Assembly (NCBI GenBank): GCA_036511855.1
Contig: DATCBN010000107.1
Span: forward strand, 1-64,000
From: Candidatus Eremiobacteraceae bacterium
GTDB taxonomy: Bacteria > Vulcanimicrobiota > Vulcanimicrobiia > Eremiobacterales > Eremiobacteraceae
Reading direction: 5' to 3'
DNA length: 64,000 bases
The notes under the pieces: generated by a model
Told to the model about the DNA's origin: nothing
Database searches by the model: none
What the model saw: the letters and a program-made list of their open reading frames with translations, nothing else
In this document: one piece after another, positions 1 through 7,723 of the stretch
Layout of the letters: each line of letters starts with the position of its first letter
How positions within the stretch are numbered: the stretch's first letter is position 1
Position numbers and translations under genes: made by a program

Positions 1-215
1 CCGCCGCCGCGCGGCACCTCGAGCACGTAATCGCCGGACGGGTCGTCATGCGTCAGCGCACGCGCGCCGCAAAATGCGGTGACGCCATGCGCTGCGGTCA
101 GCACGAGCGCACTCGCGGCCGCGCACACGATATCATCGCCACGATCGGCGAAGCCGGCATGACCGCTGACGGTCAACTTGACGATCGTGCCCTTCGGCGA
201 GCGCTCGCATCGCAC
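1..215 (-). CDS. prp: Prp, ribosomal-processing cysteine protease (3' end cut by window edge)
   Basis: This reading frame lies directly downstream of rplU on the same strand, the usual place of prp between the L21 and L27 genes. It is cut by the left window edge. It reads VSGHAGFADRGDDIVCAAAS, the Prp signature: the His of GHA and the Cys of DIVCAA form the catalytic dyad of a protease that, in Firmicutes, trims the N-terminal extension of L27. A GTG start at 215 fits the family N-terminus, leaving a 13-base gap after the rplU stop. No strong ribosome binding site is visible, so translational coupling to rplU is likely. The start codon is the least certain part. Whether L27 here has a cleavable extension cannot be seen. 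Confidence 0.85.
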   Translation of the reverse strand, partial: MRCERSPKGTIVKLTVSGHAGFADRGDDIVCAAASALVLTAAHGVTAFCGARALTHDDPSGDYVLEVPRGG

Positions 216-228
216 GATGAGACTGGGC

Positions 229-543
229 TTACGCGAGCGAGATCTTCTCAATCCGGAGTTCGGTGATGGGCTGGCGATGGCCATGACGGGTTCTCACGCG
301 CTTCTTCGGCTTGTAGCGGAAAGCCATGACCTTGGCGGCTAAGCCTTGCCGGACGACGCGAGCGCTCACGCTGGCGTTTTGGACGAGTGGCGAGCCGACG
401 ATGAGGTCCTTGCCGTCGTGCGCGAGCACGACGCGGTCGAACACGATTTCCGCGTCGGCGTCGCCGGCGATGCGGTCGAGGCGCAAAATCTCGCCTTCCT
501 TAACCTTGAGGTGTCGGCCATTTGCTTCGATGACGGCGTACAT
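229..543 (-). CDS. rplU: 50S ribosomal protein L21
   Basis: The 104-aa product has normal L21 length. It starts MYAVIEANGRHLKVKEGE and carries the family's basic C-terminal signature KKRVRTRHGHRQPITELRI. L21 binds 23S rRNA in the large ribosomal subunit. It is followed by prp on the same strand, giving the common rplU-prp(-rpmA) order; rpmA would lie beyond the window edge. It is divergent from speD, and the roughly 220 bases between them must carry both promoters. Confidence 0.95.
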   Translation of the reverse strand: MYAVIEANGRHLKVKEGEILRLDRIAGDADAEIVFDRVVLAHDGKDLIVGSPLVQNASVSARVVRQGLAAKVMAFRYKPKKRVRTRHGHRQPITELRIEKISLA

Positions 544-762
544 GGGAGTAGGTTGTGACCTTTCGAATAGCTTCGATACAGACGCTCAATCGTACCACGA
601 GGGGCAGTTGAGCGTCAAACGCAACGTGTCCCGCTGGCCGGCGATAATATCTATTTACAAACCTGAACAAATGCCCTAGTATTTGTTCTTGGTGGCCGGA
701 CGACTGCAACAAGGTTCACCGCACCGGAGGTGGGGCTTCCCCAAATTAAACGCTAGGGTTGC

Positions 763-1215
763 ATGGGGGCTGAATGGTTGAACGCTCTTGGGACTCACAT
801 TCTCGTCGAACTGTCTGAATGCGATCCGGAGATCCTCAGCGACGTCGACAAAGTAACGAACATTTTGGTCAAGGCCGCGAAAGAAGCAAACGCGGAGGTC
901 CTCCAAACCGCCTTTCACCGCTTTAATCCTCAGGGGGTTAGCGGTGTCGTCGTTATTGCGGAGTCGCACCTGTCCATCCACACGTGGCCGGAATACGGTT
1001 ACGCAGCCATGGACATCTACACGTGCGGCGACCACACCGATCCCTGGAAAGCATGCCGATTCGCGGCCGAGCAGTTCCAAGCAAAACAGATGCTGACCAC
1101 CGAAGTGCGGCGCGGAATGCCGGACGAAGCGGGTGTGTTCAGCCACGTCGTCGGCAAGAAGTCGACAGGGATCGAGCCCGGTGCCAAAAACCGAAAACTC
1201 TCAGTGGTACGTTGA
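763..1215 (+). CDS. speD: S-adenosylmethionine decarboxylase proenzyme
   Basis: This 150-aa class 1B AdoMet decarboxylase makes decarboxylated SAM, the aminopropyl donor for spermidine. The motif AESHLSIHTWPE holds the self-cleavage site: cleavage before Ser68 creates the pyruvoyl cofactor. His73 and Cys88 (YTCGD) complete the catalytic set, spaced exactly as in the Thermotoga enzyme (63/68/83). The ATG at 763 follows a hairpin-prone leader. The C-terminal tail after GKKSTGIEPG is slightly longer than in minimal homologues. It overlaps speE by about 35 bases, so the two are very likely co-transcribed and translationally coupled. Confidence 0.95.
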   Translation: MGAEWLNALGTHILVELSECDPEILSDVDKVTNILVKAAKEANAEVLQTAFHRFNPQGVSGVVVIAESHLSIHTWPEYGYAAMDIYTCGDHTDPWKACRFAAEQFQAKQMLTTEVRRGMPDEAGVFSHVVGKKSTGIEPGAKNRKLSVVR

Positions 1216-2068
1216 GCAGGTAGCCGACGGAGAACTGCACAGCCATGCGCTAAAGCAGACGTTGGCCCAAGGCAGATCTCACTACCAATCCTACGCAATA
1301 GTCGAAAGCCCGCTTTTCGGTAAGATGCTCGTACTCGACGGCGACACGCAAAGTGCCGCCCTAGACGAGCATATCTATCACGAATCGCTTGTGGCTCCCG
1401 CCTGCGCGGTGGCGGGCACACCCCGATCCGCGCTCATCCTCGGCGGCGGCGAAGGTGCGACGCTTCGCGAGTTGTTGCGCGTGCCGTCGATGCGCCGCGT
1501 GGTCATGGTCGACATCGACGGCGAAGTCGTCGAAGCGTGTCGCCGCTTGATGCCGGAGTGGAGCGCCGGCGCATTTGAAGATCCGCGCACCGAGTTCATC
1601 GTCGGCGACGCCAAAGCGTACGTAGAACGTTCGTCCGAGAAATTCGACGTGGTGCTGAGCGATCTCACCGAACCGCTCGAAGATTCTCCGTCTTACGGCT
1701 TGCACACCGCCGCGTTCTATCGCGCCACGCGCGCTCGTCTCGCTCCCGGCGGCGCGTATGCGATACAAACATCCACCGCCGGTCCTCACAATTTCGCGCT
1801 TCACGCCCGGATGATCGCGACGCTGCGCGCGGCGTGGCCGGCGGTGGCGCCGTATACTGCTTACGTGCCCGCGTTCGACACCGCGTGGGGTTTCGCGCTG
1901 TGCGCCGACCAGCTTGATGTGTTCGGCGAAATCATGTGGGAACGGGCGGACGAATTGGCGCGCGCGTGCGGACTGCGCCATTACGATGCGCAGACTCATC
2001 GTCATGCGTTCAATCTGCCCCGCTATCTGCGCGATGCATACGCGGCGGAAAAGCGCGTCTTCGAATAA
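1181..2068 (+). CDS. speE: Spermidine synthase (polyamine aminopropyltransferase)
   Basis: This enzyme transfers the aminopropyl group from decarboxylated SAM to putrescine. Visible landmarks are the N-terminal beta-domain ESPLFGKMLVLDGDTQ, then ALDEHIYHE, the Rossmann glycine loop LILGGGEGATLRE (about residues 85-97), the acidic residue pair VDIDGE, and DVVLSDLTEPL, which holds the catalytic aspartate. The open frame runs upstream to 1133 inside speD, but GTG at 1181 gives a normal 295-aa length and homologue-like N-terminus; GTG is therefore preferred. It is paired with speD, and together they form a complete two-gene spermidine module given a putrescine source elsewhere. Confidence 0.93.
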   Translation: MPKTENSQWYVEQVADGELHSHALKQTLAQGRSHYQSYAIVESPLFGKMLVLDGDTQSAALDEHIYHESLVAPACAVAGTPRSALILGGGEGATLRELLRVPSMRRVVMVDIDGEVVEACRRLMPEWSAGAFEDPRTEFIVGDAKAYVERSSEKFDVVLSDLTEPLEDSPSYGLHTAAFYRATRARLAPGGAYAIQTSTAGPHNFALHARMIATLRAAWPAVAPYTAYVPAFDTAWGFALCADQLDVFGEIMWERADELARACGLRHYDAQTHRHAFNLPRYLRDAYAAEKRVFE

Positions 2069-2078
2069 AATTCGGCGT

Positions 2079-2188
2079 GTAGGAGGGCAGGCATCGCTTG
2101 CCCAGTGGGTGAGCGATGCTCACCCTCGTACGGGATGGTCACCGTACTACGAACAAAACGACGGGGCAATCGATGCTTGCCCTCCTAC
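2079..2188. repeat. MITE-like element with terminal inverted repeats and REP palindromes
   Basis: The ends are inverted copies of each other: GTAGGAGGGCAGGCAT at the left and ATGCTTGCCCTCCTAC at the right. Inside are the palindromes GGGCAGGCATCGCTTGCCC (2085-2103) and GGGTGAGCGATGCTCACCC (2107-2125), then a weaker GTAC-bounded inverted repeat (2129-2148). Related copies lie at 15212-15301 and 20461-20572. It is noncoding and sits between convergent genes, so it could also end transcription from both sides. No transposase is seen in the window. Confidence 0.8.
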
Positions 2189-2198
2189 TCAAATGAAT

Positions 2199-2825
2199 TT
2201 ATCTGACGAGGTTGTTCGAGATCGCGTGAATCGCCGCTTGGGTTCGTGCGGTTATCTTCAATTTGCGGAAGATGTGCGAGATATGGTTTTTGATCGTCTT
2301 CTCGCTCAGGCTGAGCTTATCGGCGATCTGCCGGTTGGTGAGGCCAAGAGCGATCAGGCGGATAACGTCGGTCTCACGCAAGGATAGGTCGGGCCGCTTC
2401 GGCGGCGGACCGACGTCCGGCGTCTTCAGCAGAAGGCTCGCAATCTTCGGATCGATGTAGACTTGACCACGAGCGACGGCGAGCACCGCGCGGTGCAACT
2501 CCTCTATGCTGCAATCTTTGAGCAAGAAGCCGTCGGCGCCCAGGCTCAGGCATTGACGTACTGTGGCCGGCAGCGCGCGATACGCGAGCACGCAAATCCG
2601 CAGGTTTTGGCCTGTGCCAAGCAAGCGGCGCATGAGATCGCGGTGGTTCTCGGGTTGGAAGTCGAGGTCGAGGACGACCGCATCTATTCCGGGGCCGAAA
2701 CCGGCATCCGGAACATTTGGTACACCGAACGGTTCGACGTCCCCATACTGCTCAAGCGCCGCGCATAGCGACGACCTGAACACGCCTTGCGGAACGATGA
2801 CCGCGACCCTTAGCGCGTTTCCCAT
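2199..2825 (-). CDS. LuxR/NarL-family response regulator with atypical receiver
   Basis: The 208-aa protein has a receiver-like half (about 1-125) and a LuxR-type helix-turn-helix (about 145-205: [36 protein letters not shown]). The presumed phospho-acceptor Asp53 (VVLDLDF) and Lys of GFLLKD are present. The acidic pair that normally binds magnesium after the first strand is missing: the strand reads RVAVIVPQG instead of VLIADDH. Phosphorylation may therefore be weak or absent. It is a close paralogue of the regulator at 3203-3835, and no histidine kinase lies nearby. DNA targets cannot be told from the sequence. Confidence 0.88.
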   Translation of the reverse strand: MGNALRVAVIVPQGVFRSSLCAALEQYGDVEPFGVPNVPDAGFGPGIDAVVLDLDFQPENHRDLMRRLLGTGQNLRICVLAYRALPATVRQCLSLGADGFLLKDCSIEELHRAVLAVARGQVYIDPKIASLLLKTPDVGPPPKRPDLSLRETDVIRLIALGLTNRQIADKLSLSEKTIKNHISHIFRKLKITARTQAAIHAISNNLVR

Positions 2826-3202
2826 TTCGCGTTTCCCGGGCGCCGATCTCCATCGCCGGTGCCCTGTAATCTCGGTCGGGAGTCATTACTCAATAATCGA
2901 TTACGAGCGATCGCTCCCAAAAAAGCAAGCTTGACGCTCGCTCATTCGCCCGAAGTGTTCGTAACACCATAACATGCGGATGACTACACGTCGTCTGACT
3001 CGCGGCTCATTTACGCGCCGGACTCTCGACCTAACAGTCCGCACACCTACCGCGCGTTCCGTCTAGGACTGCAGTCTGGCTGCCTGACTCACGCTCATGG
3101 GACTAACCGGGGGGCCTATGTTCGAATGTGGACGCCGGGGAAAATGCGAAGGGCCGGTAATACTTCCGGCCCTACGAATTACCACTGAACTGGGGCTTTT
3201 GC
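2826..3202. promoter_or_regulatory. Regulator upstream region rich in GGACT/AGTCC words
   Basis: This gap between two same-strand regulator genes has no gene. It holds several copies of GGACT or its complement AGTCC (near 3019, 3035, 3066 and 3100), including the palindrome GACTGCAGTC at 3067-3076. The same words recur upstream of the paralogue (3936-4030). They are candidate operator sites for one of the LuxR-type regulators; this is inference from repetition only. Confidence 0.35.
3151..3172 (-). terminator. Hairpin after the response regulator gene
   Basis: GGGCCGG and CCGGCCC form a 7-bp stem around an 8-base loop, about 30 bases beyond the stop of the minus-strand gene ending at 3203. 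On the minus strand the stem is followed by TTCGCATTTT, a weak T-tract. Confidence 0.6.
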
Positions 3203-3835
3203 CTAGACAATTCCGCTTTTTATCGCGTAAATCGCTGCTTGCGTTCTCGCGGTGACGTTGAGCTTACTAAAGATCCTGCTGATGTGATTCTTGACCGTCT
3301 TCTCGCTCAAGAACAACTTTTCCGAAATCTGTTTGTTGGAAAGTCCGAGTGCGATGAGACGGATGACATCGGTTTCGCGCTCCGAAAGTTCGGTGGGGTC
3401 GTTGCGGTAGCGCTTGGTGCTGAGCCGGCGCAGCATGTTGCCCGCAAGTCTCGGATCGACGTAGACGTCGCCGCCGTGGATCATGAGCAGCGCGCGGGTG
3501 AGATCGGATGGGCTGATATCTTTGATTACGTAGCCTTCGACGCCGAATATGAGGCTTCGTGAGAGCAAATCTTGCTGTGCGTGCATGGAAAGCAGGCAGA
3601 TGCGAACTCCCGGATGCGACTCGCGAAGCGCGCGAACCGCGTCGACCGGATCCCCCTTGTGGAAGTCCACATCGAGAAGGACGATGTCGGGTTTTGCGGC
3701 AGCTATGCGCTGCAGATCGCACTGTTCGATGCACTCTGGGACGATGCTGAACCGCTCATCTTTTGCGAGGAGCTGGCAGAGCGATTTACGGAACAGTGCT
3801 TGCTGTTCGACGATAGCAATGCGGACGCGATCCAT
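3203..3835 (-). CDS. LuxR/NarL-family response regulator, paralogue of the 2199-2825 product
   Basis: The 210-aa product has the same plan as its neighbour: a receiver-like half with DIVLLDVDF (presumed phospho-Asp) and GYVIKDIS, then a LuxR helix-turn-helix with [35 protein letters not shown] as the recognition region (described in two parts, [11 protein letters not shown] and [10 protein letters not shown]). The magnesium-binding acidic pair is reduced to one Glu (RIAIVEQQ). A good ribosome binding site (GGAAGGAT) precedes ATG 3835. The helix-turn-helix parts of the two paralogues are nearly the same, so they probably bind related operators. The pair probably arose by tandem duplication. 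Confidence 0.88.
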   Translation of the reverse strand: MDRVRIAIVEQQALFRKSLCQLLAKDERFSIVPECIEQCDLQRIAAAKPDIVLLDVDFHKGDPVDAVRALRESHPGVRICLLSMHAQQDLLSRSLIFGVEGYVIKDISPSDLTRALLMIHGGDVYVDPRLAGNMLRRLSTKRYRNDPTELSERETDVIRLIALGLSNKQISEKLFLSEKTVKNHISRIFSKLNVTARTQAAIYAIKSGIV

Positions 3836-4116
3836 TCTATATCCTTCCGGCCTGTGGTGGAGCTGTGGAGTCGGCTGATACGAAGGTGTCTTAGGACCAT
3901 GGAATGCTTTTGGTCCCGCTACCAGACCGGTTAGTATTGAGTCCCTAGACGTCTAGAGTAGTGCTTTCGGACTCGTTTATGTCGGTTCCGGTCCTAGGGT
4001 TATACCATAGTTCCTAAAGCGTAGTCCACCCCGGGAATCAGGGTACGTCCCATATAACATTGTAAGCTACGCCATAGGACCTAAGGGGAATTCACTTCGC
4101 GTCGAGGGCGCCACGC
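3836..4116. promoter_or_regulatory. Divergent regulatory region with several short inverted repeats
   Basis: This gap separates the minus-strand regulator from the plus-strand PAS-LuxR gene. It contains GGACCA...TGGTCC (3894-3916), AGTCC...GGACT (3940-3973), the palindrome CTAGACGTCTAG (3945-3956), and further GGTCCTAGGG and TAGGACC words. They resemble the words upstream of 2199-2825. I see no glycine riboswitch core. Confidence 0.4.
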
Positions 4117-4746
4117 TTGAGACGGGACTTGTTTACTCCTCGAAATGGACGAGAATTTTTTTTGCCTGATTTGAACCCAGGGTCCCCGACCCCAGCGGAT
4201 CGACCGTCATCTGTCCCAATCGGGGCCGCGCAGCACCGCCAAATGCCGGCGGTGATCGTGGTCGATGCAGACGATCGCATCGTGTTGGTCAACGACCGGG
4301 CGATGAAGCTGATGCGGGAAGTCGCCGGCGCGGAACTGGCCGGCAACGGCGGCGAGCTGTCACCTATATTGAAGGCACTCGTTCCGGAGCTGCGAGCCCG
4401 GGTGCGGGACCGGCTCGATACCTCGACCGTGGCCTTGCTGACGATCGACAACTGCGTCAGGGCCTGCCTCCTAGACGGCTCCGCGGGCCGCCACCTCCTG
4501 CTGGTCTTCGAGCGAGTCGAACGTAAGGACGCCGTTCAACACAATCTCGAGCGGTACGCCTTGAGCCCGCGCGAGTGCGAAGTGGTGATGCTCGTGCTCT
4601 ACGGCTACTCAAACCGCCGCATCGCCGACCAGCTCTTCCTCACCGAATATACGGTCGAAGATCATTTCAAGCGAATATTCGCAAAGCTCGGCGTCCGGTC
4701 GCGAACGGCGCTCGCCGCCAAAATCCTCGGTTGGCACGCGGGTTGA
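4117..4746 (+). CDS. PAS-like/LuxR-type transcriptional regulator
   Basis: The 209-aa product starts with a low-complexity stretch. A PAS-like segment follows (about 43-125: PAVIVVDADDRIVLVNDRAM) and then a C-terminal LuxR helix-turn-helix (about 148-205: LSPRECEVVMLVLYGYSNRR, then TEYTVEDHFKRIFAKLGVRS). A later ATG at 4243 would keep the PAS start and is a possible alternative. The PAS part would sense a small molecule or protein partner; the ligand is unknown. It ends less than 60 bases before gcvT and may share its transcript, so control of glycine cleavage is a fair guess from position alone. Confidence 0.8.
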   Translation: MRRDLFTPRNGREFFLPDLNPGSPTPADRPSSVPIGAAQHRQMPAVIVVDADDRIVLVNDRAMKLMREVAGAELAGNGGELSPILKALVPELRARVRDRLDTSTVALLTIDNCVRACLLDGSAGRHLLLVFERVERKDAVQHNLERYALSPRECEVVMLVLYGYSNRRIADQLFLTEYTVEDHFKRIFAKLGVRSRTALAAKILGWHAG

Positions 4747-4803
4747 GCTTTGCGCACCGCAGCGTCACTAGGACGCATTCGCCACCTGAGCGAACCAACG
4801 CGC

Positions 4804-5904
4804 GTGACCGTAGACGCCGACGTAGCGCGGACACCCCTATACGATGTCCACGTCAGCCTGGGTGCAAAAATGTCCCCGTTCGGGGGCTTTCTTATGCCCA
4901 TCTCTTACTCGGGGATCATCGAGGAGCATAACGCCGTTCGCGGAGCGGTCGGTCTCTTCGATCTTTCGCATATGGGCCAGTTCGTCGTCAGGGGCGAGGG
5001 CGCCGCGCGGTGGCTGGATTCGCTGACGTGCAACGACGTCGAGACGATGAAAGCCAATCAAGCCCGCTACAATATCTTCACGAACGATCTCGGCGGCGCG
5101 ATGGACGATGCCATCATCTACCGGCTCGACGGCCGATGGCTAGTCGTCGTCAACGCCTCGAACGCACCGAAGATGTGGGCGGCGCTCTCGAAGAACGTTC
5201 CCGACGGTGTGACGATCGAGAACCGGACACCGCGGTCCGCACTTATCGCGCTGCAGGGGCCGCGATCGTACGAGCTGCTGCAGACATTCACCGGCGTCGA
5301 TCTTTCGGCCATGAAATACTACTACGCCGCTGAAGGCAAGGTCGCCGAAATCCCCGCCGAGATCGCGCGTACGGGCTACACCGGCGAAGACGGCTTCGAA
5401 TTGTTCGTGGCGGCCGATGCCGCGGAAGAATTATGGCAGCGGCTTATGACAGACGCGGGCCGCGTCGGCATGATGCCCGCCGGACTTGGCGCGCGCGACG
5501 TCTTACGGCTTGAGGCCGGGATGCCGCTGTATGGCCACGAGTTGGAAGAAGACATCTCGCCACTTTCAGCGGGGTTGGATTGGGTCGTCAAACTCGGTAA
5601 GCAATTCCGCGGCAGAGACGCACTAGCCGCGCAGGCGGCCGATCAGCTTTACCCTCGCATCGCCGGCATCATCATGGCCGGCCGAGCACCCGCACGCGCG
5701 GGATACCCGGTCTTCCTCGACGGTGTCCGCGTCGGCGAGGTCCGCAGCGGCTCGCCGGCACCCAGCCTAGGGGGCAAGAATATCGGGACGGTGCTCGTCA
5801 CTGCCGAAGCGGCGTCGGCGGGGACGGAATTGGAGGTCGAGATCCGCGGTCAGCGGCACGGCTGCCAGGTGGTGCCCCTTCCATTCTACAAGCGGAAAAA
5901 ATAA
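4804..5904 (+). CDS. gcvT: Glycine cleavage system T protein (aminomethyltransferase)
   Basis: GcvT moves the methylene unit from the aminomethyl-lipoyl arm of GcvH to tetrahydrofolate, releasing ammonia. The 366-aa product shows TPLYDVHVSLGAKMSPFGGF near the N-terminus, LFDLSHMGQ, RYNIF, ARTGYTGEDGFELF and the C-terminal barrel ending GCQVVPLPFYKRKK. The frame is open upstream to a TTG at 4750, but GTG 4804 places the start just before the conserved TPLYDVH, so it is chosen. It leads the gcvT-gcvH-gcvPA-gcvPB cluster. A dihydrolipoamide dehydrogenase is not in the window. Confidence 0.93.
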   Translation: MTVDADVARTPLYDVHVSLGAKMSPFGGFLMPISYSGIIEEHNAVRGAVGLFDLSHMGQFVVRGEGAARWLDSLTCNDVETMKANQARYNIFTNDLGGAMDDAIIYRLDGRWLVVVNASNAPKMWAALSKNVPDGVTIENRTPRSALIALQGPRSYELLQTFTGVDLSAMKYYYAAEGKVAEIPAEIARTGYTGEDGFELFVAADAAEELWQRLMTDAGRVGMMPAGLGARDVLRLEAGMPLYGHELEEDISPLSAGLDWVVKLGKQFRGRDALAAQAADQLYPRIAGIIMAGRAPARAGYPVFLDGVRVGEVRSGSPAPSLGGKNIGTVLVTAEAASAGTELEVEIRGQRHGCQVVPLPFYKRKK

Positions 5905-5918
5905 AAGGAGACACCGAA

Positions 5919-6308
5919 TTGCCCGCTCCCACCGACCGCCTTTATACTAAGGAACACGAATGGGTGAAGATCGACGGCGCGAACGCGACGATCGGCATCT
6001 CCGATCACGCGCAGTCGGCGCTCGGCGACATCGTCTACGTCGAGCTGCCGAAGCCCGGCGCAACTCTCGCGCAGGGCAAGCCGATCGGCGTCATCGAGTC
6101 CGTGAAAGCCGTCTCGGATATCTACGCCCCGATATCGGGAACCGTCACCGAGGTGAACGGCGCCGTGGAGGACGATCCGGCCAAAGTCAACGCCGATCCG
6201 TACGGAACGGGTTGGCTGGCGAAGATCACGATCACAAACGCGGATGAGGCAAAATCGCTTCTCGACGCGGCGTCGTACGAACAGTTTTTGAAGAGCGAAG
6301 ATCACTAG
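5919..6308 (+). CDS. gcvH: Glycine cleavage system H protein (lipoyl carrier)
   Basis: The 129-aa protein carries the lipoyl swinging arm that shuttles the aminomethyl group between the P and T proteins. The motif GVIESVKAVSDIYAP holds the lipoylated Lys63, and GDIVYVELPKPG matches the family. A TTG start at 5919 is supported by the strong site AAGGAG at 5904-5910 and the normal family length. It lies 14 bases after gcvT. Confidence 0.96.
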   Translation: MPAPTDRLYTKEHEWVKIDGANATIGISDHAQSALGDIVYVELPKPGATLAQGKPIGVIESVKAVSDIYAPISGTVTEVNGAVEDDPAKVNADPYGTGWLAKITITNADEAKSLLDAASYEQFLKSEDH

Positions 6309-6361
6309 ATTCCCGGACGATCAAGGGCCACCGGAACAGATAAGGATACCAACGACCAGCC

Positions 6362-7723
6362 ATGCATGCACCTCACACCGACCGCGACGTTCGGGAGATG
6401 CTCGACGTCATCGGGGCGCCGTCGCTTGCGTCGCTTGCGGCGCCGCCGAAGGGTCTCGAGGTCAAAGGTGCGTTCGATGTCGCGCCGGCGCTGCCTGAAG
6501 CACTGGCGTTCGCGCATCTGACCGAACTGGCGAACAACAATCTCGGCGCGCGCATGACGAGCTTCATCGGCGCCGGCGCGTACCGCCATTATCAGCCGCC
6601 GGCAGTACCGTACCTCGCCACGCGTTCGGAATTCATCACGGCATACACGCCGTATCAGGCAGAAGCAAGCCAGGGAAGTCTACAAGCGATCTTCGAGTGG
6701 CAGACCTACATCTGCTTGCTCACCGGGCTCGACGTGAGCAACGCGTCGCTGTACGACGGATCGACCGCGCTGGTTGAAGGCGTCATCATGGCGTCGCAGG
6801 CTACCGGCCGGCGGCGCGTTGCAATTAGCCGCTCGGTGCATCCGGGCTATCGCGCCGTGCTCGACACGTACGCGCGCGGCATGGGCATCGAGGTTGTCGA
6901 GCTTCCGGTTGGTGAAGACCTGTTGGTCGACATGAAGTCGGCGGCCGTCAAAGATCTCGTCGCCGGCGCCGGTGCCATCATCGTGCAAAGTCCGAATTTC
7001 TTCGGGTGCATCGAAGACGTGGCCGGGGCGGCCGCGCTTGCCGGGGCCGCAGGTGCGCTCACCATCCAAGTGATCGTCGAGGCGATGTCGCTGGGCGCGC
7101 TCAAAACGCCAGCGGAATGCGGCGCCGATATCGCGGTGGGTGAAGCGCAGTCGTTCGGGCTGCCCGTGGGCTACGGCGGTCCTTACGTGGGATTCGTCGC
7201 CACCACAAAACAGCACGTGCGCCGGCTTCCCGGACGTTTGGTGGGCGAGACCCACGACGTCGACGGCCGCAAAGCATATGTGTTGACGCTGCAAGGGCGC
7301 GAGCAGCACATCCGGCGCGAGCTGGCTTCATCCAACATCTGCACTAATCAAGCGCTGTGCGCGCTCTTCGCTACTATATATCTTGCGACGGTGGGCGCGC
7401 ACGGCTTGCGCTCGATCGCGGCGGCGAACATGGCACGCGCGCGCGAGCTTCGCGCCGCGGTGCTGACCGTGCCGGGCATGCGCCCCGCCGGGAGCGCGCC
7501 GTTCTTCAACGAGTTCGTCGTGCACACGCCCTTGCCGGCTGCACTGCTCACGGAGCGCATGGTCCGGCGCGGTATCCTCGCAGGGGTGGACCTTTCGCGT
7601 TGGTATCCCGACATGCCGCAATCGCTGCTTCTGTGCGCCACCGAACTCACGTCGGCAGACGACATCGCCCGCTTCGCCGGAGCGCTTGCAACGGAGATCG
7701 ACAATGCTGTCGCTGCTGTTTGA
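6362..7723 (+). CDS. gcvPA: Glycine dehydrogenase (decarboxylating) subunit 1
   Basis: This 453-aa protein is the N-terminal half of the P protein, which is split in two subunits here, as in many deeply branching bacteria. It shows FIGAGAYRHYQPPAVPYLAT, TAYTPYQAEASQGSLQAIFE, the YDGSTALVE loop and GLPVGYGGPYVGF. Together with gcvPB it decarboxylates glycine using pyridoxal phosphate, which is bound by the partner subunit. It overlaps gcvPB by 20 bases, so translation is coupled. Confidence 0.95.
   Translation: MHAPHTDRDVREMLDVIGAPSLASLAAPPKGLEVKGAFDVAPALPEALAFAHLTELANNNLGARMTSFIGAGAYRHYQPPAVPYLATRSEFITAYTPYQAEASQGSLQAIFEWQTYICLLTGLDVSNASLYDGSTALVEGVIMASQATGRRRVAISRSVHPGYRAVLDTYARGMGIEVVELPVGEDLLVDMKSAAVKDLVAGAGAIIVQSPNFFGCIEDVAGAAALAGAAGALTIQVIVEAMSLGALKTPAECGADIAVGEAQSFGLPVGYGGPYVGFVATTKQHVRRLPGRLVGETHDVDGRKAYVLTLQGREQHIRRELASSNICTNQALCALFATIYLATVGAHGLRSIAAANMARARELRAAVLTVPGMRPAGSAPFFNEFVVHTPLPAALLTERMVRRGILAGVDLSRWYPDMPQSLLLCATELTSADDIARFAGALATEIDNAVAAV

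Noticed and set aside
700-765. Possible SAM-responsive riboswitch before speD
   Set aside because: There is a GGGG/CCCC hairpin and a G-rich leader, but I cannot match any known SAM riboswitch consensus.
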